Assembly: GCA_902775135.1 (NCBI GenBank)
Contig: CACYKY010000006.1
Location: 62,001-126,000, forward strand
From: an uncultured Bacteroidota bacterium
GTDB taxonomy: Bacteria; Bacteroidota; Bacteroidia; Bacteroidales; P3
Direction of reading: 5' to 3'
Length of the DNA: 64,000 nucleotides
Within the stretch, counting starts at the first letter, position 1. Each line of letters starts with the position of its first letter. A program made the position numbers and the translations under genes. The notes beneath the pieces are model-generated. The model had not been told where the DNA came from. It saw nothing but the letters and a program-made list of their open reading frames with translations, and did no database searches. Shown piece by piece: positions 45,216 through 53,516 of this stretch.

Positions 45216-46241
45216 ATGGAAAATACCGCCAACCATCTGAAAGTATGCCATCTGTCTGACGGCCAGGGATTCGAGGTCGAGCTCACCAACATCGGCGCAC
45301 GTATCATGCGCATCGCAGTAGACGGCATAGAGGTGGTGCAAGGATTCGAGCAACCGGAGGACTACCTGCCGGAAGCCCACCTGTCTGACTTCGGTGCCGT
45401 TGTGGGACGCTACGCCAATCGCATCTGCAACGGATGCGTCAAGATTGGCAACCGCACCATCCAGTTGCCACAAAACAACGGCCCCAACTGCCTGCATGGC
45501 GGCCCCCGCGGTTGGCAATATTCTGTCTACCAAATCGTTGAGGCCGACGAACACCATGCTGAAATGACCATGAGAAGCCCCGACGGCGACAACGGCTTCC
45601 CCGGCAACGTCGACGTCCGCGTTCGCTACACCCTCTCCAACGACCGCAGCCTGCGTATCGACTACCACGCCGTCACCGACCAACCTACGGTGATCAACCT
45701 CACCAACCATAGCTACTTCAACCTCGACGGAACTACAGGTTGTGCAACCTGCCCTTCCGCCGAAGGCCACTTGCTGCGCATCGACGCCGACCGCTATCTG
45801 CCAGTGGATGAGACCATGATACCGCTGACGGAGGCCGCCAACGTCGGCGGCACTCCCTTCGACTTCCGCTCAGCCAAAGCCATCGGTCGCGACATCGAGT
45901 GCGACCACCCCCAGCTGGTAATCGGCAGCGGCTACGACCAGAACTTCATCCTCAACCATCCGGGCCTGCACGCTCCCGCAGCCTCCCTGCAAGGTCAGCA
46001 CAGCGGCATCACCATGAACCTCTACACCACAGCACCAGGCCTGCAACTCTACACGGGCAACTTCCTCGACGGCGTAGCCGGTCGCGGCGGCACCAAGTAT
46101 CCTCGTCGTAGCGCCGTATGCCTCGAGGCTCAGCAATATCCCGACTCCCCCAACCACCTTTGGCCGGAATCTACAGGTCGTCTGCTCCCCGGCGAGGAGT
46201 TCAAGAGCACCACCATCTTCAAGTTCATGAAATCCAAATAA
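45216..46241 (+). CDS. galM: Aldose 1-epimerase (mutarotase)
   Basis: 341 aa, full length beta-sandwich. It interconverts alpha and beta anomers of galactose and glucose, feeding galactokinase. Visible: YANRICNGCVKIG, NNGPNCLHGGPRGWQ with the first catalytic-site His, NLTNHSYFNLDG with the general-acid His, PVDETMIPLTE, GYDQNFILN, and PGLQLYTGNFLDG. The catalytic base Glu is in CLEAQQYPDSPN. There is no signal peptide, so a cytoplasmic place is expected. galK follows three bases later, giving a two-gene galactose module; the uridylyltransferase and UDP-galactose epimerase genes are not in the window. Confidence 0.96.
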   Translation: MENTANHLKVCHLSDGQGFEVELTNIGARIMRIAVDGIEVVQGFEQPEDYLPEAHLSDFGAVVGRYANRICNGCVKIGNRTIQLPQNNGPNCLHGGPRGWQYSVYQIVEADEHHAEMTMRSPDGDNGFPGNVDVRVRYTLSNDRSLRIDYHAVTDQPTVINLTNHSYFNLDGTTGCATCPSAEGHLLRIDADRYLPVDETMIPLTEAANVGGTPFDFRSAKAIGRDIECDHPQLVIGSGYDQNFILNHPGLHAPAASLQGQHSGITMNLYTTAPGLQLYTGNFLDGVAGRGGTKYPRRSAVCLEAQQYPDSPNHLWPESTGRLLPGEEFKSTTIFKFMKSK

Positions 46242-46244
46242 CTT

Positions 46245-47396
46245 ATGATAGACACCAAGCATCTGCAGATTGTTTTCTCCTCCCGCTTCGGCGGCGAAGG
46301 AATAGCCTTCAGCGCCCCTGGTCGCATCAACCTCATCGGCGAACACACCGACTACAACGGCGGATTCGTCTTCCCCGGCGCTGTGGCACAGGGCATTACT
46401 GCTGTCATCCGCCCCAATGGCACAAATACCGTCAACGCCTACGCTTCCGACCTCCAGCTGGCTTTTAGCTTCCCCGTCGAGGGAGAATGGCAGGGTCCTG
46501 TGGCCTCCATGTACCTCTACGGCGTGGTGCGCGAACTGCAGGCGGCAGGCGTACAAGTGGCTGGTTTCGACACCGTCTATGGGGGCGACGTGCCCCTCGG
46601 CGCCGGCATGAGCTCGTCGGCAGCGCTCGAATGCTGCTTCGCCTTCGCCCTCAACGACCTCTTTCACGGCCATTTGGACCGCATGACAATGGCACGCATC
46701 GGTCAGGCCACAGAGCATAGATATGTAGGCGTCAAATGCGGTATCATGGACCAGTTCGCCTCCATGCACGGCCGCAAGGGGAGCCTCGTGCGACTCGACT
46801 GCCGCAGCGGCGAATATCAGTATTTCCCTTGGAATCCAGATGGCTATAGCCTCCTGCTGGTCAACAGCTGCGTGAAACACGAGCTGGTGGGATCGCCCTA
46901 CAACGACCGCCGCGCCTCCTGCGAGCGCGTGGCTGCCGCCGCAGGGGTGGCAACGCTGCGCGACTGCTCCTGGCAACAGCTCGAAGCACTCCGCCCCACA
47001 CTCTCCGACGAGGACTACCGCCGCGCTCGCTATGTTCTCGGCGAAGCCGACCGCGTGAAGGCCGTCGGCGAGGCTCTGGAGCACAACAACTACCCCGAGG
47101 TGGGTCGCCAGATGTATCTCACCCACAATGGGTTGAGCCACGACTACGAGGTCAGCTGCCCCGAACTCGACTTCCTCGTCGACGAGGCCCGCCGCCTCGG
47201 CGTCACCGGCGCTCGTCTCATGGGGGGCGGCTTCGGCGGTTGCACCATCAACTTGATTGCCAACGACAAAGTCTCTCGGTTCTCCCAGGAGGTTGGCTGC
47301 ACCTATGCCGACCGCTTCGGCGTGGACTGCAAAATCATCCCTGTCGTAATCGGCGACGGCGCTCGCCGCCTGGATATGACAACCCCTCAACAATAA
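46245..47396 (+). CDS. galK: Galactokinase
   Basis: 383 aa GHMP kinase, first enzyme of the Leloir pathway (galactose plus ATP to galactose 1-phosphate). The galactokinase signature GRINLIGEHTDYNGGFVFPG lies near residue 25; the ATP loop is VPLGAGMSSSAALE; substrate and catalytic residues lie in CGIMDQFASMHG; the third motif is GARLMGGGFGGCTINLI near the C-terminus. It ends at 47396, just before a tandem-repeat spacer. It works with the galM gene directly upstream. Confidence 0.97.
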   Translation: MIDTKHLQIVFSSRFGGEGIAFSAPGRINLIGEHTDYNGGFVFPGAVAQGITAVIRPNGTNTVNAYASDLQLAFSFPVEGEWQGPVASMYLYGVVRELQAAGVQVAGFDTVYGGDVPLGAGMSSSAALECCFAFALNDLFHGHLDRMTMARIGQATEHRYVGVKCGIMDQFASMHGRKGSLVRLDCRSGEYQYFPWNPDGYSLLLVNSCVKHELVGSPYNDRRASCERVAAAAGVATLRDCSWQQLEALRPTLSDEDYRRARYVLGEADRVKAVGEALEHNNYPEVGRQMYLTHNGLSHDYEVSCPELDFLVDEARRLGVTGARLMGGGFGGCTINLIANDKVSRFSQEVGCTYADRFGVDCKIIPVVIGDGARRLDMTTPQQ

Positions 47397-47420
47397 TCCC
47401 CATGAGGTGCAATGCTAACT

Positions 47421-47480
47421 TCTCACTCCCCTTCACTCCCCTTCACTCCCTCTCACTCCCTTTCACTCCCTCTCACTCCT
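47421..47480 (+). repeat. Six tandem 10-bp repeats after galK
   Basis: Six copies of (C/T)(T/C)TCACTCCC, the same unit as in the 5' part of dus (42371-42440). Here they sit in the 94-base gap between galK and the next gene and are not obviously translated. Confidence 0.9.
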
Positions 47481-47490
47481 TAAAGAAAAA

Positions 47491-48084
47491 ATGAACAACC
47501 CACAACCCACCCCCGTCGAGCGGCACCCCCTGCAACCCTTCCTGCCGCCCAACGCCCGCCTGCTGATGCTCGGCAGCTTCCCGCCGCCACGCAAGCGATG
47601 GTGCATGGATTTCTTCTATCCCAACCGCACCAATATGATGTGGGAGATCTTCGGCGAGGTGTTCTTCGGCGACAGCCAGCGCCTGGTGGACGCCAGTCGC
47701 AAGACCTTCCGCCAGGCGGACATCGAAGCCCTCCTCCGCGAACGCGGCATCGCCATCTTCGACACCGCCTCTGCCGTGCGCCGCCTCAGCGGCAACGCCT
47801 CCGACAAGGACCTGCAGATTGTGGAAAAAACCGACATCCCTCAGCTGCTAAGCCACATACCCCTCTGCCACAACCTGGTGTGCACCGGCCAGAAGAGCTT
47901 CTCCGTCCTCTCCGAGGACTATGGTGTGCCCATGCCAGCTATGGGCGAGAGCAACAGCTTCCTCCTCGCTGGCCGCGAGATGCGTCTCTGGCGCATGCCC
48001 TCCTCCTCGAGGGCATTCCCCATGAGGCTGGATGAGAAAGCCTCCTACTACCGCCGTCTGATGCAGGCGGTGGGCATCATTTAG
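47491..48084 (+). CDS. Uracil-DNA glycosylase-like protein, 197 aa
   Basis: Member of a Bacteroidetes branch of the uracil-DNA glycosylase fold. Motif A is LLMLGSFPPPRKRWCMDFFY near residue 28; VCTGQKSFSVL is a central strand; motif B is WRMPSSSRAFP near residue 168, where UDG families keep a His- or Asn-containing loop. Such enzymes remove uracil or mismatched pyrimidines in base-excision repair; whether this branch is active is not certain from sequence. It is cytoplasmic and has no signal. Its 3' end runs into a 158-base hairpin element shared with the convergent aroB. Confidence 0.82.
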   Translation: MNNPQPTPVERHPLQPFLPPNARLLMLGSFPPPRKRWCMDFFYPNRTNMMWEIFGEVFFGDSQRLVDASRKTFRQADIEALLRERGIAIFDTASAVRRLSGNASDKDLQIVEKTDIPQLLSHIPLCHNLVCTGQKSFSVLSEDYGVPMPAMGESNSFLLAGREMRLWRMPSSSRAFPMRLDEKASYYRRLMQAVGII

Positions 48085-48086
48085 GA

Positions 48087-48244
48087 GAGTTCTATAAATC
48101 CATAATTCTCCTGCTCGCCTTCAGCATCGCGAAATCTTGTAAATCTCGTAAATTATACGCTTTGCGTTTGTTGCGTCAGCAAAAATTTACTAGATTTACA
48201 AGATTTCTGCCCGCAGGGCAAGGGGTAATAGATTTATAGAGTTC
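48087..48244. repeat. 158-base imperfect inverted-repeat element between convergent genes
   Basis: The outer ends pair (TCTATAAATCC on the left, GATTTATAGA on the right) and the inner arms pair strongly: GAAATCTTGTAAATCTCGTAAATT at 48131-48154, shown here as two 12-base halves GAAATCTTGTAA and ATCTCGTAAATT, with 48184-48207. The central loop is about 29 bases. It fills the whole gap between the glycosylase-like gene and aroB. It looks like a MITE or REP-type hairpin now serving as a two-way terminator. Confidence 0.75.
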
Positions 48245-48248
48245 ACCA

Positions 48249-49289
48249 TTAGCTTTTCGAAAGCTGTAGGAAGGCGTCGCGCACTTCGTTGTCGGAAACC
48301 GTCACGTCGATAACCGCAGCACCGGGCTCCTGCAGCAGCACGCAGCGCAACTCCCCGTCGCTGTTCTTCTTGTCCTGATGCATCAGGGGCAGCATCTGCT
48401 CGATGGCTTTCAAAGTGAAAATTGAAAATTGAAAATTGAAACTGGACAATTGTCCGTTAAGCCACTGGGAGTATGTATTATAGACCTCTTCGGCAAGGCC
48501 GAGTTTCTTCACCGAGAGGTACATCGCCACCCGCATGCCGATGCCGACGGCAAGGCCGTGGGGCAGTTGCCGGTAGACCTCAATAGCATGTCCGAAAGTA
48601 TGCCCGAAGTTGAGTATCTTTCTAATTCCAAGGTCATAAGGATCCGATTTGGCGACGCGGTTCTTGATGCGCGCCACCTCCTTGATAAGGTTATGAGGGA
48701 TCTCCGAAGACGACAGAAGACGCGTAAACATCATGGAATCAGTCACCACAGCCGTCTTCACCATCTCCATCTGCCCGTTCACGAGCTCCTCCTGCGGGAG
48801 CGTCTCCAAGAAATCGGGTTCTATGCAGATCAAACTCGCCGGATAGAAGTGGCCTATGCTGTTTTTCACTCCCCCGAAGTCAACGGCCGTCTTGCCCCCG
48901 ATGGAGGCATCTACCATCGCCAGCAAAGAGGTGGGCACATGGATGTGGCGGATGCCCCGTTTGTACCCCGCAGCCACATATCCGCCCAGGTCGCAAACGC
49001 TGCCGCCGCCCAAGTCGACAACCACATGCCCCCGGTCGGCTCCGCCCTCCAGGAGGGTCTGCCACACCTGCGCCGCCACCTCGAGGCTCTTGCACTCCTC
49101 GCCGACAGGCACCTCTACGAACTCCGCCTCCTGCAACGCCTCCACATGGGCTATCAGCAGCGGCAGACAATGTTGGAATGTGTTCTCGTCCAGCAGGATG
49201 GTGTAGCGGGCGTCGCGCCACTCCTCCTTGCCCAGCTCGTCAGCAAGTGCCCGGAGGCCACCATAGAGTATTTTACCATGTCTTTCCAT
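48249..49289 (-). CDS. aroB: 3-dehydroquinate synthase
   Basis: 346 aa NAD- and zinc-dependent enzyme, second step of the shikimate pathway (DAHP to 3-dehydroquinate). The start is set at the ATG at 49289 (MERHGKILYGGLRALAD); the frame continues far upstream, but only as the shadow of the U32 gene. Visible: VVDLGGGSVCDLGGYVAAGY (NAD loop), RHIHVPTSLLAMVDASIGGK, AVDFGGVKNSIGHFY, NFGHTFGHAIE (zinc His residues) and HQDKKNSDGELRCVLL. Odd: between SQWLNGQL and KAIEQMLPLM the loop is encoded by TTCAATT heptamers (SSFNFQFSIFTL). Divergent from the U32 peptidase gene, 42 bases apart. Confidence 0.97.
   Translation of the reverse strand: MERHGKILYGGLRALADELGKEEWRDARYTILLDENTFQHCLPLLIAHVEALQEAEFVEVPVGEECKSLEVAAQVWQTLLEGGADRGHVVVDLGGGSVCDLGGYVAAGYKRGIRHIHVPTSLLAMVDASIGGKTAVDFGGVKNSIGHFYPASLICIEPDFLETLPQEELVNGQMEMVKTAVVTDSMMFTRLLSSSEIPHNLIKEVARIKNRVAKSDPYDLGIRKILNFGHTFGHAIEVYRQLPHGLAVGIGMRVAMYLSVKKLGLAEEVYNTYSQWLNGQLSSFNFQFSIFTLKAIEQMLPLMHQDKKNSDGELRCVLLQEPGAAVIDVTVSDNEVRDAFLQLSKS
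48415..48444 (-). repeat. TTCAATT heptamer tract inside aroB
   Basis: Three perfect AATTGAA units (plus strand) with flanks. They encode FNFQFSIF in frame. The left edge GTGAAAATTGA is the same as in the copy at about 62029. Confidence 0.85.
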
Positions 49290-49331
49290 ACCCACAATTA
49301 ACGCACAAAGGCCGTTTTTATTGCAATAATA

Positions 49332-51179
49332 ATGAACATTCTGCGTTATCCAATCATGAAACTCGAACTGCTCTCCCCCGCCAAGAATCTGGAGTTCGGC
49401 CGCGAGGCCGTCAATCATGGTGCCGACGCCCTCTATATCGGCGCCCCCGCCTTCGGCGCCCGACAGGCAGCCACCAACACCATCAACGACATCGAAGCCC
49501 TGGTCCGCTATGCCCATCTCTATGGTTCCAAAGTCTTTGCTACCGTCAACACCCTCCTGTTCGACAACGAGCTCGCCGATGCCGAGAAGATGATCCACCA
49601 GCTCTACAACATCGGCATCGACGCCCTCATCATCCAGGACCTCGGCCTCCTGGAGTGCCATCTGCCTCCCATCGAGCTGCACGCCAGCACACAATGCCAC
49701 AACAACACCCCCCAGCGCGTAAAGTTCATGGAACAAGTGGGTTTCAAACGCGTCATCCTCGCCCGCGAGACCTCCCTCAACGAGATGAAAACCATCCGCG
49801 AGGCCACCTTCGTCGACCTCGAAGCCTTCGTCCACGGCGCCCTTTGCGTGAGCTACAGCGGCCAATGCTATATGAGCCAGTATCTTACCGGCCGCAGCGG
49901 CAACCGCGGTTGCTGCTCGCAGCCCTGCCGCAGCTCCTACGACCTCCTGGACGACAATGGTCGCCTGCTCGTCAAAGAGAAACACCTCCTCTCGCTCCGC
50001 GACTTCAACGCCTCCCAACAACTTCGTTCCATGATAGATGCAGGCATCACGTCGTTCAAGATCGAAGGCCGCCTCAAGGACCTCAGCTACGTGAAGAACA
50101 TCACCGCCTACTACCGACAACTGCTTGATAGCCTGATGGAAGGCCACGAACCCGCCTCCTCGGGCCGCTGCTCCTTCTTCTTCACCCCCGACCCCGAGCG
50201 CACCTTCAACCGGGGCTACACCGACTACTTCCTGAAGGAACGCAAGCCCATGGCTTCGCTCAACACCCAGAAATCCATCGGCAAGCACATCGGCAAAGTC
50301 ACCTCCATCAGTCGTCATACGCTGACCCTCAGCGGCAATGAACCCCTCACCGCTGGCGACGGCCTCTGCTTCTTCGATGCCGACGGCCACCTCCAGGGCT
50401 TCAACGTCAACAAAGCCGACGGGCGCACACTCACCCCCAACACCATGCCCGACATCGCCATCGGCACCGACGTGTGGCGCAACAACGACCAAGCCTTCGA
50501 GAAACAGCTGCAGGGCCGCACCGCCGAACGCAAGATAGACGTGCAATTGCTCTTCAGCGCAACACCTGAAGGCTTCTCGCTCGAAATCAAAGATGAAGAC
50601 GGCATCGTTGCCACCATCCTAAAGCCCTCTAGCCACGAAGCAGCACAGAACACCTCCCGCTCCAACGAACTCATCGTACGCCAGCTGTCCAAACTCGGCA
50701 ACACCCCCTTCACCCCCTTCAAAGTCGTCGACACTACCGAGGGACACTACTTCATCCCCGCCCTCATGCTCAACGACATGCGGCGCCGTGCCGTAGAGCT
50801 CCTGCAGCAGCGCCGCATGGCGCACTTCCATCCGGCCGACTCGCCCCTCACACCCCTCCCCGGGACAGCCCTGGCCGACCCACATCTCGACTACCGCGCC
50901 AACATCGTCAACCAGAAGTCCGAAGACTTCTACAAACACCATGGAACAAAGACCTTGGAGCGTGGCCTGGAGCAGACTGGAGACTATGACGGCAAAGCCC
51001 TCATGACCACCAAATACTGCCTCCGCTACGAACTCGGATGCTGCCTGCAAGGCAAGAGCAAGGAACCCCCGAAGGTGAACATCAAACCGACAGACACCCT
51101 CGTCCTCCGCAACAACGACCGCCGTTTCCGCCTCGAGTTCGACTGCAAGGAATGCCTCATGCGCATATTCAAACAATAA
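49332..51179 (+). CDS. U32 family peptidase, likely tRNA/rRNA hydroxylation protein (TrhP/RlhA group)
   Basis: 615 aa. The TIM-barrel N-terminus is typical: LELLSPAKNLEFGREAVNHG, GADALYIGAPAFGARQAA, ALIIQDLGLL, LHASTQCHNN, FVHGALCVSYSGQCYMSQYL, GNRGCCSQPCRSSYDL with Fe-S-type cysteines, and IEGRLKDLSYVKNITAYY. The large C-terminal half matches the long U32 form. Proteins of this group are annotated as peptidases but the studied ones (TrhP/YegQ, RlhA) hydroxylate RNA, using prephenate-derived chemistry; the nearby aroB (chorismate/prephenate pathway) is a suggestive but unproven link. An alternative start is the ATG at 49356 (MKLELLSPAK). The last cysteines are in YELGCCLQG and DCKECLM. Confidence 0.92.
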   Translation: MNILRYPIMKLELLSPAKNLEFGREAVNHGADALYIGAPAFGARQAATNTINDIEALVRYAHLYGSKVFATVNTLLFDNELADAEKMIHQLYNIGIDALIIQDLGLLECHLPPIELHASTQCHNNTPQRVKFMEQVGFKRVILARETSLNEMKTIREATFVDLEAFVHGALCVSYSGQCYMSQYLTGRSGNRGCCSQPCRSSYDLLDDNGRLLVKEKHLLSLRDFNASQQLRSMIDAGITSFKIEGRLKDLSYVKNITAYYRQLLDSLMEGHEPASSGRCSFFFTPDPERTFNRGYTDYFLKERKPMASLNTQKSIGKHIGKVTSISRHTLTLSGNEPLTAGDGLCFFDADGHLQGFNVNKADGRTLTPNTMPDIAIGTDVWRNNDQAFEKQLQGRTAERKIDVQLLFSATPEGFSLEIKDEDGIVATILKPSSHEAAQNTSRSNELIVRQLSKLGNTPFTPFKVVDTTEGHYFIPALMLNDMRRRAVELLQQRRMAHFHPADSPLTPLPGTALADPHLDYRANIVNQKSEDFYKHHGTKTLERGLEQTGDYDGKALMTTKYCLRYELGCCLQGKSKEPPKVNIKPTDTLVLRNNDRRFRLEFDCKECLMRIFKQ

Positions 51180-51490
51180 AAACCCCCTCTAACCCCTCCT
51201 CCCCTCTCGCCCAATCCTCCATGGCGATACCGGCCCATCTCTTTCACATGAGTTTCACGTCGCGTTACTTATGGTAGATTCTATTCATCGGTATTCACTT
51301 CCCCTTATGGAGCTCCTTGCCGGTTGCTCCACTTCGGTCGCAGGCCGTTCGCATCCGCTCAGGCAGGGAAGCGAAGGGGTGAAACCGCAGGTCTTTCGTG
51401 CGGTTTGAGGGGCTGGTTTTATATGATAGTTGATTCATTTGTCCATTATTATCTGTTGCTTTCAGTCTTACCCGATGGCCATCAATACTT
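51180..51490. other. Gap of 311 bases holding a decayed RHS cassette edge
   Basis: The first 100 bases after the U32 gene show no terminator or gene. From about 51300 to 51438 the minus strand resembles the 5' edge of the RHS tip cassettes (see the pseudogene entry). Confidence 0.6.
51300..51438 (-). pseudogene. Remnant of a fifth RHS tip cassette
   Basis: It has the 24-base cassette box (51415-51438), the 8-base gap and the AAACCGCA/TGCGGTTT hairpin (51382-51406) at the same spacing as the intact cassettes. The minus-strand translation MNQLSYKTSPSNRTKDLRFH matches their leader (MNxxxxKT...NRT...MRFY). After RFHPFA it departs at once from the RHS core (SLPERMRTACD in place of FTGKEKDEETG). 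The ATG present in the hairpin arm of the others is CTG here (CCTGCGG). No toxin domain follows. I read it as a dead or truncated cassette at the end of the array. Confidence 0.65.
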
Positions 51491-52084
51491 CTACATTTCT
51501 GAAAAAAAGAAATAGTAATTGTCACGATGATCAGGTTGCCCCCCTTCTGAAAGATCTCGCTGGATAGACAATAGGGTCTTTCTGTCGAGTTTCTTTTTGC
51601 TGCGAATGGTAAGAACACCCTCGGCACCATCAGTGTGTCCCCACAGAATTGTTATTTTAGAAGGGACTTCTTCTTCGGTGAAGGGGATATATACTTTATT
51701 TGATCGGGTAGGAATTTTTAAGTATATATAGTTGGGTATGGTGTCAAAAACAAGGTTGCGTACATTGCTATCACAGGTCAACAAAACCAAAGTGTCTTTT
51801 CCGTCCACATCCATTTGTATGGGAAAGAATCCCCAATTTGTATCATAGTTTGTACATACAATTTCTATTTCGTTGTTGAAGTGGGACCTGTCTACCATTT
51901 CATAGTAGATATAAGTCTGGCGCCAGAAGCCATCTATTTTATATGCGTAACAGAATGCCGGGTTGTCTACATTCTTTTGATAGTTGTCGCTCTCCCCCCA
52001 TATGTAGAACTGGGAAGTGGCTGGATACCACGAAAAGAGGAACATTATAAACAATAAATATCTATTTGGCATCATTGCATTCAT
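51491..52084 (-). CDS. Exported partner (putative immunity) protein of tip cassette 4
   Basis: 197 aa, not recognised. The N-terminus MNAMMPNRYLLFIMFLFSWY is a signal peptide, probably starting from the ATG before PNRY; the mature part starts after PATSQ. The rest looks like a small beta-rich domain with many aromatic residues (YIWGESDNYQKNV, WRQTYIYYEMVD, NYIYLKIPTRSNKVYI). Its ATG follows directly after the TAA of the RHS tip gene, so the two should be translated together. Strong coupling, high AT content and its place right after a toxin-like gene fit an immunity role in the periplasm. That is inference by position only. Confidence 0.75.
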   Translation of the reverse strand: MNAMMPNRYLLFIMFLFSWYPATSQFYIWGESDNYQKNVDNPAFCYAYKIDGFWRQTYIYYEMVDRSHFNNEIEIVCTNYDTNWGFFPIQMDVDGKDTLVLLTCDSNVRNLVFDTIPNYIYLKIPTRSNKVYIPFTEEEVPSKITILWGHTDGAEGVLTIRSKKKLDRKTLLSIQRDLSEGGQPDHRDNYYFFFSEM

Positions 52085-52921
52085 TTATTTAAAGTATTCG
52101 TCCATTTTTTCCTGAAGCTGGAGGGTAAAAGAGCCATTAAATCGAACCTTGTATTTTTGGTTTGTATTATTCATTCTCTGATTTGCATACTCATGAGCCC
52201 CCAATCTTGCCATTTCCGTCAATCCGTTTGGGTCAGGGTTGTAGTTACAGTTATGCACAGTCCTGGCATAATTCTCTGCCAGTTCATGACCGACTATTAT
52301 TTTTCGTGGTACAGGAAACCCTTTAGTGTTATACCAGATGGAAGTCGGAGAGATTACCACTTGACCATCATATCCTTCTCGCGGGTAATAGGTGTGGGCG
52401 TTTTGGCTGTCAAGACCTCCTCTTGAATAGTTCTCAATTTTTGTCTTGTCCTCCCCTAACCAGAATGCTGTTTTGCTTCCATCATCATTTGTACACAAAA
52501 CCATGTCAGATGCTTCATACAAAATTCTCTTTGATGAACCTGCGATATCATTAATCAGACTTATACCGCTATTTTTGTTCATCTTTTCAACCTCATCGTT
52601 AGTCAATCCAGAATAGTCAATTGATGCTACGCCTCTTTCATCGAAAACAACACGGTTTCCATATGGACCAGCTATCTCCTTTATGTCATGTTGAGACTGG
52701 TTATCCAACGCAAACAATGTATCCCCAGTGGGATCTGTCAATCTTATCGGATTCCATGCGCAATACGCATATGGTGAAATAAATGGGTATTTGCTTGCAT
52801 ATCTGTCGACACTCAGCCACATCGTCATCAACTCGTGGTCCATGTAGCGGGCTCCAAAGTAGCCGTAGCCCGTTTCCTCGTCTTTCTCTTTCCCGGTGAA
52901 AGTGAAGGGGTAAAACCGCAT
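52085..52921 (-). CDS. RHS core tip protein 4, zinc-protease-like C-terminus
   Basis: 278 aa from the ATG inside the cassette hairpin (an upstream TTG at 52969 would add 16 residues). The RHS-associated core is intact: FTGKEKDEETGYGYFGARY, MDHELMTMWLSVD and SPYAYCAWNPIRLTDP. The variable part (about 70-278) has IIVGHELAENYARTVHN and then GAHEYANQRMNN, a pair of HE motifs recalling zinc peptidase sites, but not a strict HExxH. No YD repeats, shell or signal peptide are present, so the protein cannot be exported by itself. It is probably a spare tip or a displaced toxin end. Partner gene 51491-52084 is joined to its stop. Confidence 0.82.
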   Translation of the reverse strand: MRFYPFTFTGKEKDEETGYGYFGARYMDHELMTMWLSVDRYASKYPFISPYAYCAWNPIRLTDPTGDTLFALDNQSQHDIKEIAGPYGNRVVFDERGVASIDYSGLTNDEVEKMNKNSGISLINDIAGSSKRILYEASDMVLCTNDDGSKTAFWLGEDKTKIENYSRGGLDSQNAHTYYPREGYDGQVVISPTSIWYNTKGFPVPRKIIVGHELAENYARTVHNCNYNPDPNGLTEMARLGAHEYANQRMNNTNQKYKVRFNGSFTLQLQEKMDEYFK

Positions 52922-52969
52922 GGCTTGAATGCGGTTTACACCTTCGGTTTTATGTGCTAGATAGTTCAA
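52913..52969 (-). promoter_or_regulatory. Cassette 4 boundary: 24-bp box plus start-codon hairpin
   Basis: Minus strand: box TTGAACTATC...GCACATAAAACC (52969-52946), eight bases, then AAACCGCA-N9-TGCGGTTT (52937-52913). The right arm contains the last two bases of the ATG at 52921-52919. Confidence 0.75.
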
Positions 52970-53040
52970 TTAGTTTCTGTTTTCATCCTGTCTATCCTGA
53001 TGAAACTAATTTCTCTGTTCCCGTCTTGTCCTAAATAGTT

Positions 53041-53514
53041 TCATTTTATTTTTTCCACATAATAATAAATAATTTCTGGAGGAATAGTATAGTGGCCAGA
53101 TAGGTAGTAAAAAACATTGGAGAATTTATTTTGAAAGTAGCAAGTCAGTACTTCAACCATACTAATCATAGAATCATCCGCTTCATTTTCTTTCGAATAC
53201 AGATATTTCCCTGTTTCAATATCTTTTATGGCTAATATGGTAATCTCTGAAGAATTGTGTTGAGGGTATCGTAATGCACCTTCTTTATCAATATCCATGT
53301 GGGCATCTACCTGTACATAAACCTTACATGAGTCTATCAATTGTTCTAAATGAATGCCAAATAATAATTTAGGTACGATAGCATAAAGAGAAAAGCCACT
53401 ATCAAAATGTTCCTCGGCTATCGGAATGGTATCATAACCGATCAGATTCTGTTGCGCATTGCAACACATTCCCACACCGGCGAATGCTAATATCAGGAAA
53501 AGACGTTTTCTCAT
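53041..53514 (-). CDS. Exported partner (putative immunity) protein of tip cassette 3
   Basis: 157 aa, not recognised. The signal peptide MRKRLFLILAFAGVGMCCNA is cut before QQ, or the Cys pair may allow lipidation. The mature protein is AT-rich in codon use with a mixed alpha/beta look: SCKVYVQVDAHMDIDKEG, EITILAIKDIETGKYLYS, VLTCYFQNKFSNVFYYL. It starts two bases after the stop of the HExxH tip gene, so coupling is likely. Role as periplasmic inhibitor of that protease is inferred from position. Confidence 0.75.
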   Translation of the reverse strand: MRKRLFLILAFAGVGMCCNAQQNLIGYDTIPIAEEHFDSGFSLYAIVPKLLFGIHLEQLIDSCKVYVQVDAHMDIDKEGALRYPQHNSSEITILAIKDIETGKYLYSKENEADDSMISMVEVLTCYFQNKFSNVFYYLSGHYTIPPEIIYYYVEKIK

Positions 53515-53516
53515 TA

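Noticed and set aside
49290..50546. N-terminal extension of aroB
   Set aside because: The frame stays open by chance across the opposite-strand U32 gene; AroB homology begins just after the ATG at 49289.
52969..53010. Terminator after the cassette 3 partner
   Set aside because: ATTAGTTT/AAACTAAT arms exist but with a large bulge and no T run, so I do not call it.
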